A DNA stretch of 64,000 bases. It comes from Ceratopteris richardii (taxonomy: Eukaryota > Streptophyta > Polypodiopsida > Polypodiales > Pteridaceae). The first letter of the stretch is position 1; every line of letters starts with the position of its first letter. A program made the position numbers and the translations under genes. The notes beneath the pieces are model-generated. The model saw nothing but the letters and a program-made list of their open reading frames with translations, was not told where the DNA came from and made no database searches. The stretch spans positions 223,951,045 to 224,015,044 of the forward strand of contig CM035407.1 in assembly GCA_020310875.1 (NCBI GenBank), written 5' to 3'. Shown here piece by piece: positions 56,150 to 64,000 of the stretch.

Positions 56150-57100
56150 TTTGTTTTCATCAATGGCTTGAAGGCAGATGACAAGTGGGAAGCATTCACC
56201 ACAGCTATGGATTTGTACATGGACATGCATGTACCCGATTTCAACACACTCATTGGACAACTACTTACTCAAGAGGCAAAGCTTATCAAAAATGGAGAAA
56301 GCTCTAAAGGTAATCAATCTTCAGCTTTGTACACGGATAAAAGCAGGTCTAAAGATAACAAAGGAAAGGCAAAGAAAGTGGATGATGAAGCAGGTACATA
56401 TCAAGCTAACTATGCAGGTAGAGGAAGACATGGCAGAGGTAGAGGAAGAGGAGGTAGACAAGGCAGGGGGAGATCCCAAGACTCCAACTCATGTTCTATT
56501 TGTGGATTAACTAATCATACAACTGAAAATTGCTTTAGGAATTCCAGGAATCAAAGAGGCAGAGGATACAATAGAGGAAGTTATGGCTACTCAAGAGGAA
56601 GGTTCAACAACTACCATGGCAACTACAACAACTACAATCATTCAAACTATCAAGGAGGCTACAAAGGAAGGAGAGACTACAATAACTACACAGAAGACTC
56701 AAACAAAGAGGATTCATTATTGATCATGAACATGGCTATGCCACAAGGTAAATCTGATGAGCATGTTTTCTACATAGATTCAGGTTGTTCAAATCATGTG
56801 GCAGGAAATGTGGCACTCCTATCAGATTTAGAAGATCCAAGGAATAAGCATGAGGTACAAACAGGAGATGATACAAAACATCCTGTGGAGAAAATAGGCA
56901 ATGTCAAAGCACCTGATGGAAACATCAACCTACTTAGTAAGGTACTCTATGTCCCTACCATTACAAAGAATTTGATAAGTGTTGGGCAGATAGTAGAGAA
57001 AGGGTTGCAAGTCAGGTTCACAAAAGCAGGAGCATTTGTTGAAGATCCAAGTCAAGGATTTAGAAGAATTGCAAAAGGTGAAAAGACAGGTAGATTGTTC
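56150..57100 (+). pseudogene. Copia gag and protease (CpG)
   Basis: Gag part with LKADDKWEAFTTAMDLYMDM and FNTLIGQLLTQEAKLIKNGE; a basic linker (ALYTDKSRSKDNKGKAKKVD); an Arg/Gly-rich region with repeated GRGR; knuckle CSICGLTNHTTENC (canonical CX2CX4HX4C); then an unusual Tyr/Asn/Gly/Arg-rich low-complexity region (about 56565-56695). Protease: EDSLLIMNMA, HVFYIDSGCSNHVAGNVALL, SDLEDPRNKHEVQTGDDTKH and LLSKVLYVPTITKNLISVGQ. The RG and YN-rich tail suggests RNA binding and condensation, as an inference. Fossil. Confidence 0.88.
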
Positions 57101-58060
57101 ACATTTGAATTACAAGACACTAGACACATTGCTCTCTTTAATTATGGTAGTCAGACACCCACAGAATTGGAAGTATGGCACAAAAGGTTAGCACATATTG
57201 GTGAAAGGTCATTAAAGCAAATCTGCAGGGACCAAAGTGTACTTGGACTTCCTAATTTGTCAAAACAACATATGATTTATAAGTGTAGTGCATGTCAATT
57301 TGGAAAGTCTCACAGGTTACCATTCATGAAGAAAGGTTATATGCATGGAGATCTCTTGGAGTTGGTTCATACAGATGTATGGGGACCTAGCAAGGAAGCT
57401 TCAATATCTGGATCAAAGTATTATGTTTCCTTTATTGATGATTGTAGCAGATGGATTATCCTATTCTTTATGAAACACAAAGATGAAGTTTTTTCATGTT
57501 TCAAAAGATATTTGGCTCTTGTGGAGAACCAAACAGGTAAATCACTAAAAAGGCTAAGGTCAGATGGAGGGGGAGAATACTTCTCCCATGAGTTTGATTC
57601 TTTTCTTCAAGAAAGAGGAATCAAAAGAGAGGTAACTACAAGGTACACTCTTGAGCAAGGTACACTCTTGGAGTGGCAGAAAGGAGGAATAGGACAATTG
57701 TTGAAGCTGCAAGGTCTATGTTAAATGAAAAGCATTTACCTAATTACTTATGGGCTGAGGCTGTATCTACAGCCACTTACTTGATTAACAGGTTGCCTTC
57801 AAAATCCCTTGATGGGATGACTCCATATGAGGCTTGGAATGGAAGAAGGCCAAGCTTAGATCATTGTAAATTTTTTGGATGTATTGCTTTTGCTCATGTT
57901 CCTTCACAGGTTAGAGGAAAGATGGATCCAAAGGCAGAAAGGTGTGTATTTATTGGATATGACAACAATCAAAAGGGCTACAGGTTATACAACCCTACCA
58001 ACAAAGGATTCTTGGTAAGCAGAGATGTAGTTTTTGATGAGAACAATTCATGGTATGAAG
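57100..58060 (+). pseudogene. Copia pre-integrase and integrase (CpG)
   Basis: Pre-integrase finger: LEVWHKRLAHIGERSLKQIC and HMIYKCSACQFGKSHRLPFM. Integrase core: LLELVHTDVWGPSKEASISG, YYVSFIDDCSRWIILFFMKH, SLKRLRSDGGGEYFSHEFDS. Its end: RRNRTIVEAARSMLNEKHLP, NYLWAEAVSTATYLINRLPS and CVFIGYDNNQKGYRLYNPTN, then VSRDVVFDENNSW. First D (TDVWG), second D (RSDGGGEY) and the C-terminal module are visible. Fossil with few breaks. Confidence 0.9.
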
Positions 58061-59251
58061 ATTCATGCAGGAAGGTCAATTTACCATATAATCTTGAAGA
58101 AGATTTTCCAAAGCTTGGTAGAGAACAACCGAAGATTGAAACAAGACACCTCAGAGGATGATGAAGAATCTCAGATGGAAAAGATCAAAGCATGGAAGTC
58201 TAAAGGTAAAGCAAAATTGCAGGAACTTGGACATGAGGCAGAATCATCACATCATGGCCTAAGAAGATCTATGAGGGAAAAGAAAAAACCAGAAAGGTAT
58301 GGGTTTGACACCTCATTAGTAACTAAACACTCTATCTACATAGCACATGATATAAACCAAGAGGAGCCATCATCATTTGAAGAGGCCAAAGCAAAATCAG
58401 AATGGAAGCATGCAATGAAGGAAGAGATTGAAGCACTTGAGGAAAACAACACTTGGGATTTGGTGCCCAAGACTTCATCCATGAAGGTAATAGGCTCAAG
58501 ATGGGTCTATAAACTCAAGAAGAATTCTGATGGTTCAATTAACAGGTATAAGGCAAGGCTTGTAGCAAAAGGCTTTGCACAAACTCAGGGAATTGATTAT
58601 GAGGAGACCTTCTCTCCTGTGGCAAAGATGCCTACTATTAGGGTTTTGCTTAGTATTGCCTCTTCCAAGAATTGGAAGATACTTCAACTAGATGTAAAGA
58701 ATGCATTCTTGAATGGTTGGATAACAGAAGAGGTATATATGGCACAACCACCTGGTTTTGAGAATCAAGTTTATCCTGATTATGTGTGTAAACTTAACAA
58801 AGCATTGTATGGTCTCAAGCAAGCTCCAAGAGCTTGGAATTTCAGGCTTGTTTCATTCTTGCAGGACAAAGGCTTTCAACCAAGCAAGGCAGATCCTTCA
58901 CTCTTTATTAAAAAGAGTAATTATGAGGTCATCTACCTATGTGTATATGTAGAAGATATTATATTGACAGGAAATGATGCAGATGGTATGAAGAAGATCA
59001 AAGATCAGATGAGAGAAGAGTTCAAGATAAGTGATTTGGGTTCACTTACCTACTTCCTAGGTTTGGAAGTTGTCTACAAAGATCATGGTTTGTTTCTCAC
59101 TCAAAGAAAGTACATTAAGGACAAGTTGGCAAAATTCAAGATGCAAGATTGTAAGATTGCAGGTACTCCAATGGAGGTCAATCACAAATTGAGCTCACAT
59201 GAAGGTGAACTCATAGAGGACATCACATCATATCAAAGTCTAGTGGGGTAG
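58061..59251 (+). pseudogene. Copia RT (CpG)
   Basis: A charged linker (KAKLQELGHEAESSHHGLRR) is followed by RT: AMKEEIEALEENNTWDLVPK, KVIGSRWVYKLKKNSDGSIN, RYKARLVAKGFAQTQGIDYE, LQLDVKNAFLNGWITEEVYM, LNKALYGLKQAPRAWNFRLV and the catalytic-block region YLCVYVEDIILTGNDADG, then SDLGSLTYFLGLEVVYKDHG and MEVNHKLSSHEGELIED. Long continuous reading. Fossil. Confidence 0.92.
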
Positions 59252-59897
59252 TCTCAACTATGCCACATTGACAAGAGTAGATATATGTTACAGTGTGAGT
59301 GTGCTAAGTCAATTTATGCACACACCAAGGAAACCACATATGGATGCTGCCAAAAGGATTCTCAAGTATCTCAAAGGAACCATAAATGAAGGACTTTATT
59401 ATCCTTATGTATCTGATTTAGGTTTGAAGCTATTTTCTGATGCAGATTGGGCTGGCTCCAAGGAAGATAGAAGGAGCACTTCAGGTTATCTTACCTTTGC
59501 AGGTTCAAAGCTTATTTCATGGTCATCCAAGAAGCAACCCACAATTGCTCTCTCTTCTACTGAAGCTGAATATAGAAGTCTTGCCATAGCTACACAAGAA
59601 GCTATGTGGATGAAGACATTATTCAAAGATCTTGGATTGGAGTTTGGAACTCCAACTATTTTTGGTGACAATATGAGTTCTATTCATTTGGCTGCTAATC
59701 CTATTTTTCATGCAAGGACTAAACATATTGAAGTTCATTATCACTATGTACGAGAAAAGGTTCTAAGCAAAGAGATTCAAATATCATATGTGTCCACTCA
59801 TCAACAATGTGTAGATATTCTAACCAAAGCATTGGATGGTACAAAGCTTTGCAAATTCAAGGCTATGATTGGTTTGCAGGTAATCTTGGAAGATTGA
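59252..59897 (+). pseudogene. Copia RNase H (CpG)
   Basis: RNase H of copia type: ATLTRVDICYSVSVLSQFMH (bridging from RT), AAKRILKYLKGTINEGLYYP, LKLFSDADWAGSKEDRRSTS, GYLTFAGSKLISWSSKKQPT, IALSSTEAEYRSLAIATQEA and HARTKHIEVHYHYVREKVLS. D, E and D positions (SDADW, STEAEY, then the GDNMSS block) are recognisable. Ends GLQVILED shortly before the polypurine tract. Fossil. Confidence 0.92.
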
Positions 59898-59929
59898 AGA
59901 CCTCAAGCATACTTGGCTTAAGGGGGAGC

Positions 59930-60450
59930 TGTTGGAGCAAGTCTATGACAAGCGTAAGTATTGGCTTGAGTCCCATTAAGTCATAGAAAAAGCCTTAAAA
60001 TGAAGACTATGTAAAGTTCACTTGTGAACTACCTCTTGTAACTTTTGAAGAGTTTACTTAATGTAAAAGTAAGAGAATCTTAAGTGGTTGAGTCCACTTG
60101 ATCAAGAATGGAAAGAGGAGCCACGAATTCGTGATTTGTGGTAGGTAGAGAATCAAATCAATCATTGATTGATTGGAGAGTGATTGAGGGAAGTTAGCCT
60201 CCCAAACTCAACTATAAATAGATGGCAGTTTTAGTCGTGGTTAGAGAGACCTATGTGAAGACCTCCAAGAGCTGAGCTTTATGCCATATCAAGGTGTGAT
60301 TACAAGGCACACATATGTATTAGTAAGTCATTGTATTGTACAAGCAATATACTTTCATTTTCATGATTATTTGAGTTCATCTTTCCATGTTCTTGTGAAG
60401 TGTACTACTCACTGCCATTACTCTCAGTTTTTCTCAGTCAGCTTGCAGAG
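59930..60450 (+). repeat. 3' LTR of CpG (right limit uncertain)
   Basis: Begins TGTTGGAGCAAG right after the polypurine tract. Contains TATAAATA at 60213-60220 within CAACTATAAATAGATGG. No second copy is in the window, so the end is a guess. Confidence 0.6.
60213..60220 (+). promoter_or_regulatory. TATA box of CpG LTR
   Basis: TATAAATA in a GC-poor context, matching the plant consensus, about 285 bases into the LTR. Confidence 0.65.
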
Positions 60451-61204
60451 ATGTTTTCTCTGAGCTTGGTGCATCATTTTCAATGATTTAACTTGGTAAA
60501 GTTAGCTCTATAAGTCTACTATATGCTCACAAATTTTCATGTCATTTGAATGTTTCAATCTTCAGTTATGTTCAAATGAAGTCAAAAGTGTCTGTGCATT
60601 TTCTCTTCTCTGTCAGGTACCCGAGTTTTTCACTCATCTTGTCAGAGGTGTTTCTCAGTGGTTACTTATCCAAATTCAGTGATTTAAAACTTATTGGATT
60701 CAGCTTATTGTCTAGTATAACCATACAAATTTACATAATCATTGGATTCCTAAATTTTTATTTATGTTGATTTTTCTGCTCACTAGTCTCAAATTGTAGC
60801 AGCCCATGAAAATCGGGATGATGTCATCAGTTGTTAAAACTCATTCTCAGTGTGTGGTTCATTATTTTTGATGAGATTACTCTTGAAAGTTAGCTCTTTA
60901 AGTTACCTAGACATCCCCAAGAGGAATTAAGCTAATTGCTGCTGTGCTCAGAGAATTATGTAAAACACTGGACAGGTGTATGAACCAAGAATAGTAAGTT
61001 TTCACCTCTGAGCTAACTCCAACTTATCTGTTTTGATCTATCTTTTTGAGAGTGATCTTCCAAGGTACATAGGGTGTCTAATACATCCATTGGCAAGCTA
61101 AAAGGGCCCACCATATGCTTCTGGAGTTCATTTGGCTGGTGTAGATCAAGAATTTTGCAACACATCTTCATCTTCAAGCACATACCTATCCATCTCTTCA
61201 CATA
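60451..61204. other. Unassigned stretch between CpG and GyH
   Basis: May include the rest of the CpG LTR. A minus-strand open stretch of about 60 codons (61013-61201) resembles nothing I know. No gene is supported. Confidence 0.35.
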
Positions 61205-61800
61205 ATATTCCTATAACCCTGCAGGGAACTACATTTAAAATGACTTTTGTAGTCCTGGAATTGCCCGAATCTAGCCTTGACTACAACTTACTCTTCGGCT
61301 GACCATGGCTAAAGCAAGCCAAGGTCGTGCAGGATTGGTCAGCTTAGGAGTTAATTTTTAAAAATAATCACCGGAAATATGTAGTTACATTGGATGCTAT
61401 GCAACCTTGTGATCTCCATGCACACCCATATGTAGCAGAGCCAGTCCATATTTTGGATGGGCTATCTGATGATGAGGAGGAGGCTTTTCTCAAGACAAAT
61501 AAGGACCTGATCTCCTTAGATATGGTAGACTTACAGTCGGTAGCAGATAATTAGAGTCCGACAACTTGTACGGTCATACCATTGCTTGAAGAAGCAGAAG
61601 AAGACGACATAATTATGGATGAATCGACATTACAACAACTGTTGCAGCCAGCGGATGATTTGGCAAAGCCCCGACAATTCTATGTACCAGAGGATCAGCT
61701 GGTCACATACAATTTGGAAGATACGGTTAACAGAAAACCAGTAAAAATTAAGGCAGGATTAGCAGACAAATTCCAAGACAATTTGGTGCAACTTTTGCAC
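61205..61800 (+). pseudogene. Gypsy protease end and linker (GyH)
   Basis: Protease end with FKMTFVVLELPESSLDYNLL followed by a LLFG.PWLKQAKVVQDWSA-like signature (the ILGRPW block), then KYVVTLDAMQPCDLHAHPYV and an acidic linker (LSDDEEEAFLKTNKDLISLD, LEEAEEDDIIMDESTLQQLL). The front half of the protease is not in this piece. Fossil. Confidence 0.75.
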
Positions 61801-62610
61801 AAATTCTCAGATGTCTTCGCTTGGGATTACAGAGACATGAAGGGTCTTGACCCACGAATTTATCAACATAATGGTGCTAAAACCGGATGCGAGACCTATC
61901 AAACAACCTAGTTATAGGATGAATCCTAACTATGTGGCCCAGGTTAAGGCGGAACTTGATTGTTGAAAGTGGGATTTATTGTGCCAATTGACCATGCCGA
62001 GTGGATCTCGCCAATCGTAATAGTTCCTAAGAAAAATAAACAGTTACGCATTTGTGTCGACTACCGGAAGCTTAACGCAGCCACCGTACCGGATCCGTTC
62101 CCTCTTCCTTTTCTAAATACGATGTTCGATAAGGTAGTAGGTCAGGAAATGTATTCTTTTCTGTATGGCTACAGTGGTTACAATCAAGTGAGGATGGCGG
62201 AATAGGATATACCGAAGATGGCATTCATCACTAACTGGGGCGTCTACGCATGCACTGTAATGTGGTTCAGATTGCGGAACGCCCCGAGTACATTCCTGAG
62301 ATGTATGCAGGAAGTGTTCTCACCTTACCTAACATCGTTTATGCAAGTCTATTTGGATGATTTTTCATTATTTGGCAATCCTTCGGCGCACGTGTATCAT
62401 TTACGGTGCTGTTTTGAAAAATGCCAAGAGTATCAATTATGTTTGAATCCTACCAAATCGGTCTTTGCGGTCTCCTGTGGGAAGCTTCTCGGTCATATCA
62501 TCTCCAAACAAGGAATACAGGTAGACCCTAATAAGGTAGCAGCAGTGTTGGAGGCCCCGACCCCAAAGACACCCAAGGAAGTTATGCGGTTTCTTGGCCA
62601 GATCACGTAG
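61801..62610 (+). pseudogene. Gypsy RT (GyH)
   Basis: RT lead-in FAWDYRDMKGLDPRIYQH, then VGFIVPIDHAEWISPIVIVP, KKNKQLRICVDYRKLNAATV, PDPFPLPFLNTMFDKVVGQE, MYSFLYGYSGYNQVRMAE, WGVYACTVMWFRLRNAPSTF, the palm block MQVYLDDFSLFGNPSAHVYH, and LNPTKSVFAVSCGKLLGHII and KEVMRFLGQIT at the end. Fossil with few breaks. Confidence 0.92.
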
Positions 62611-62639
62611 CATGGCAGACACTTACGGTGGCTGGCTCA

Positions 62640-63130
62640 TCTAGGGACGCCACTCAATCGACTTATGACTAGCACCCTACGTAAATACGAATGGACTAAT
62701 GAGTATCAAAGAGCATTTGATCATTTGAAGGTCTTACTAACGCACGCTCTGATCGTGCAACTGCTTAATTGGGAACGTCCATTGCATGTATTTGTGGATG
62801 CGTCAGACATAGCGATTGGTAGTGTGCTGATGCAACAAATCGACAAATGGTTTCGGCCTGTGTACTATGCGAGCCGCTAATTAGCTCTTGCCGAGCGGAA
62901 TTACTCTGTGAACGAGCGAGAGTGTCTTGGTTTGGTATACTCTGTGAAGAAGTTCCAACATTACTCGCTGGGATGAAGATTCACTTTTCATGTGGATCAT
63001 GCCGCACTCGTGTATTTGGTTCGCCAACAACACGTAGGCCGTAGATTGGCAAGATGGGTTTTACTATTATAGGAGTTTGATTATGAAGTTATTCACCGAT
63101 CAGGTACGACACATGTCTTGGGCGGACTTT
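62640..63130 (+). pseudogene. Gypsy RNase H (GyH)
   Basis: Start WTNEYQRAFDHLKVLLTHAL, then LHVFVDASDIAIGSVLMQQI and FRPVYYASR; continues with an AERNY-like stretch and a HVDHAALVYLV-like stretch near 62992-63020, ending WADFLSRLDFGE near 63118-63155. Fossil with several breaks. Confidence 0.85.
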
Positions 63131-64000
63131 TTATCTCGACTCGATTTCGGTGAGACTCCAGAAGGCGTCGATGACACAACGCCGGCTATTTATGTAACCG
63201 ATACAGCCCTGGAAGAATTTGCAGAACTTCCTGTTGCCCCTACATACTATGATACATTAATGATTTTTCTCACGGATGGTTGTCTCCCTCCTAATACTCC
63301 CGCTGCTCTGCGCCGGAAAATTGTAGTCTACAGTCGACGACTCCGATTGATTGTGGGTCAGTTGTATTACTTAGATCAGATTGGTATTCTACTCAGATGT
63401 TTCCCTCCCCATGAAGCGGCATCAGTTATTGCCATGGCTCACTCATCACCCACTCGAGAACACTTCGCAGCTGATCTCCCTCATCACAAAATCCTGCAAA
63501 GTGGGCTATGGTGGCCTACAATGTACAGAGATATTGTTAAATTTGTGCAGCAGTGTGATGCCTGTCAACGGTCTGGGCAGCCCTTGCAACGATATTTCTT
63601 TCCTCTCCAACTTGTCCTGCCTCTTGAACCCTTTCAAAAGTGGGGTTTAGATTTCATTGGCCCAATTACATCCCCAGCTACCCTCACCAACAACCGATAT
63701 ATTTTGACCTGTACAGATTATGCCACGAGGTGGGCGGAAGCTTGGGCTTTACGTTCTGCCACAATAGTTTTGGTGGCCAAATGTTTGATGAAGGATGTCT
63801 TCCCTCGATATGGACTACCTCTAGAGATAGTGATGGACCAAGGTACACATTTTGCAAATGCCTTAATGCAAGTGCTGACTCAGACTTTTTAGATTATGCA
63901 TAAATTCAGCTCACCTTACTATCCTCGAGCGAACGGTCTCGCTGAGAGTACCAATAAGACTCTGCTCAATATTCTCTGGAAACTGATCTTGGAGTGTCCG
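63131..64000 (+). pseudogene. Gypsy integrase (GyH), runs off the window
   Basis: Begins after ADFLSRLDFGE with a variable lead. Zinc finger: MAHSSPTREHFAADLPHHKI and CDACQRSGQPLQRY. Core: LPLEPFQKWGLDFIGPITSP, YILTCTDYATRWAEAWALRS and YGLPLEIVMDQGTHFANALM, then a SPYYPRANGLAESTNKTLLN-like stretch near 63915-63970. D and D positions are clear; the catalytic Glu block lies near the window end. Fossil with few breaks. Confidence 0.9.

Larger units (their letters stand above)
56150..60450 (+). mobile_element. CpG: least decayed copia, with 3' LTR
   Basis: Plus-strand copia of the CpF family. Gag, protease, pre-integrase, integrase, RT and RNase H occur in order from about 56150 to 59897, with very long open stretches, so only about three breaks are apparent. 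The 5' end (LTR, primer site, gag start) was not found. After the coding come a polypurine tract (AAGGGGGAG at 59920-59928) and a 3' LTR starting TGTTGGAGCAAG at 59930. The LTR holds a TATA box at 60213-60220; its right end is uncertain. It is the best template here for defining the CpF/CpG family. Confidence 0.9.
61205..64000 (+). mobile_element. GyH: gypsy fossil, cut by the window end
   Basis: Plus-strand gypsy with the end of protease (61205-61330), acidic linker, RT (about 61800-62610), RNase H (62640-63130) and integrase (63230 to window end). The left side, including gag and LTR, is absent from the window. Domain motifs resemble Gy2 (FAWDYRDMKGLDPRIYQH against FAWDYTQVKGIDPDLHQH), but its base composition is richer in G and C and its codon choice differs, so it is a separate family. 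About five to eight breaks in the visible part. Confidence 0.88.

Noticed and set aside
61013-61201. Minus-strand 62-codon open stretch as an exon of a host gene
   Set aside because: No recognisable domain, no supported splice context, and it lies between two retroelements.

Overview
The window looks like repeat-rich nuclear DNA of a land plant with a large genome. The signs are AT-rich sequence, nested Ty3/gypsy and Ty1/copia LTR retrotransposons, plant-type primer-binding sites (initiator-Met type in copia, an Asp-tRNA-like type in gypsy), and no bacterial gene organisation. A gymnosperm or fern would fit the family style, but the sequence alone does not settle this. I could support no host gene, tRNA, rRNA, CRISPR array or bacterial-type operon. 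Essentially everything recognisable is fossil retroelement.

Layout. 1-1343: 3' part of a gypsy element (Gy1, +), an inverted partner of 16911-18281. 1875-13870: an old copia fossil (CpK, +) split by a large gypsy (Gy2, +, about 3660-13108), which has a coiled-coil ORF downstream of integrase. 14548 to beyond 37039: a large minus-strand gypsy fossil (Gy3) split by two insertions. The first is an 8.1 kb LTR element without recognisable pol (ElA, 18290-26373). The second is a copia internal region without LTRs (CpD, 27756-32146). 37870-39350: a copia fragment (CpI, -). 39530-40290 plus 44516-44590: an old copia (CpE, +) split by CpB (-, 40291-44515). 45167-53345: copia CpF (-), split by CpC (+, 47566-52691). 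53345-56150: unassigned DNA with direct repeats. 56150 to about 60450: CpG (+), the least decayed copia here. 61205-64000: gypsy GyH (+), cut by the window edge.

Families and timing. CpB, CpC and CpD are one copia family; CpF and CpG are a second; CpK, CpE and CpI are separate, more decayed pieces. Nesting gives relative ages: CpK before Gy2, Gy3 before ElA and CpD, CpE before CpB, CpF before CpC. The two LTRs of CpC differ at about 19 of 230 positions by eye and those of CpB by a similar amount, so these are not new insertions. The LTRs proposed for Gy2 are far more diverged.

Most unusual content. (1) The Gy1/Gy3 family has a retropepsin-like domain directly after integrase, in both copies, besides the usual protease before RT. 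(2) ElA keeps LTRs, a primer site, a gag piece related to that of Gy3 and several unrecognised coding blocks, but shows no protease, RT, RNase H or integrase. Its leader holds about 16 degenerate copies of a 16-bp palindrome, and its last ORF runs into the 3' LTR. (3) Gy2 and Gy3 both have long extra coding regions 3' of integrase. All elements are treated as fossils; pieces are described where they lie and no repaired protein is implied.
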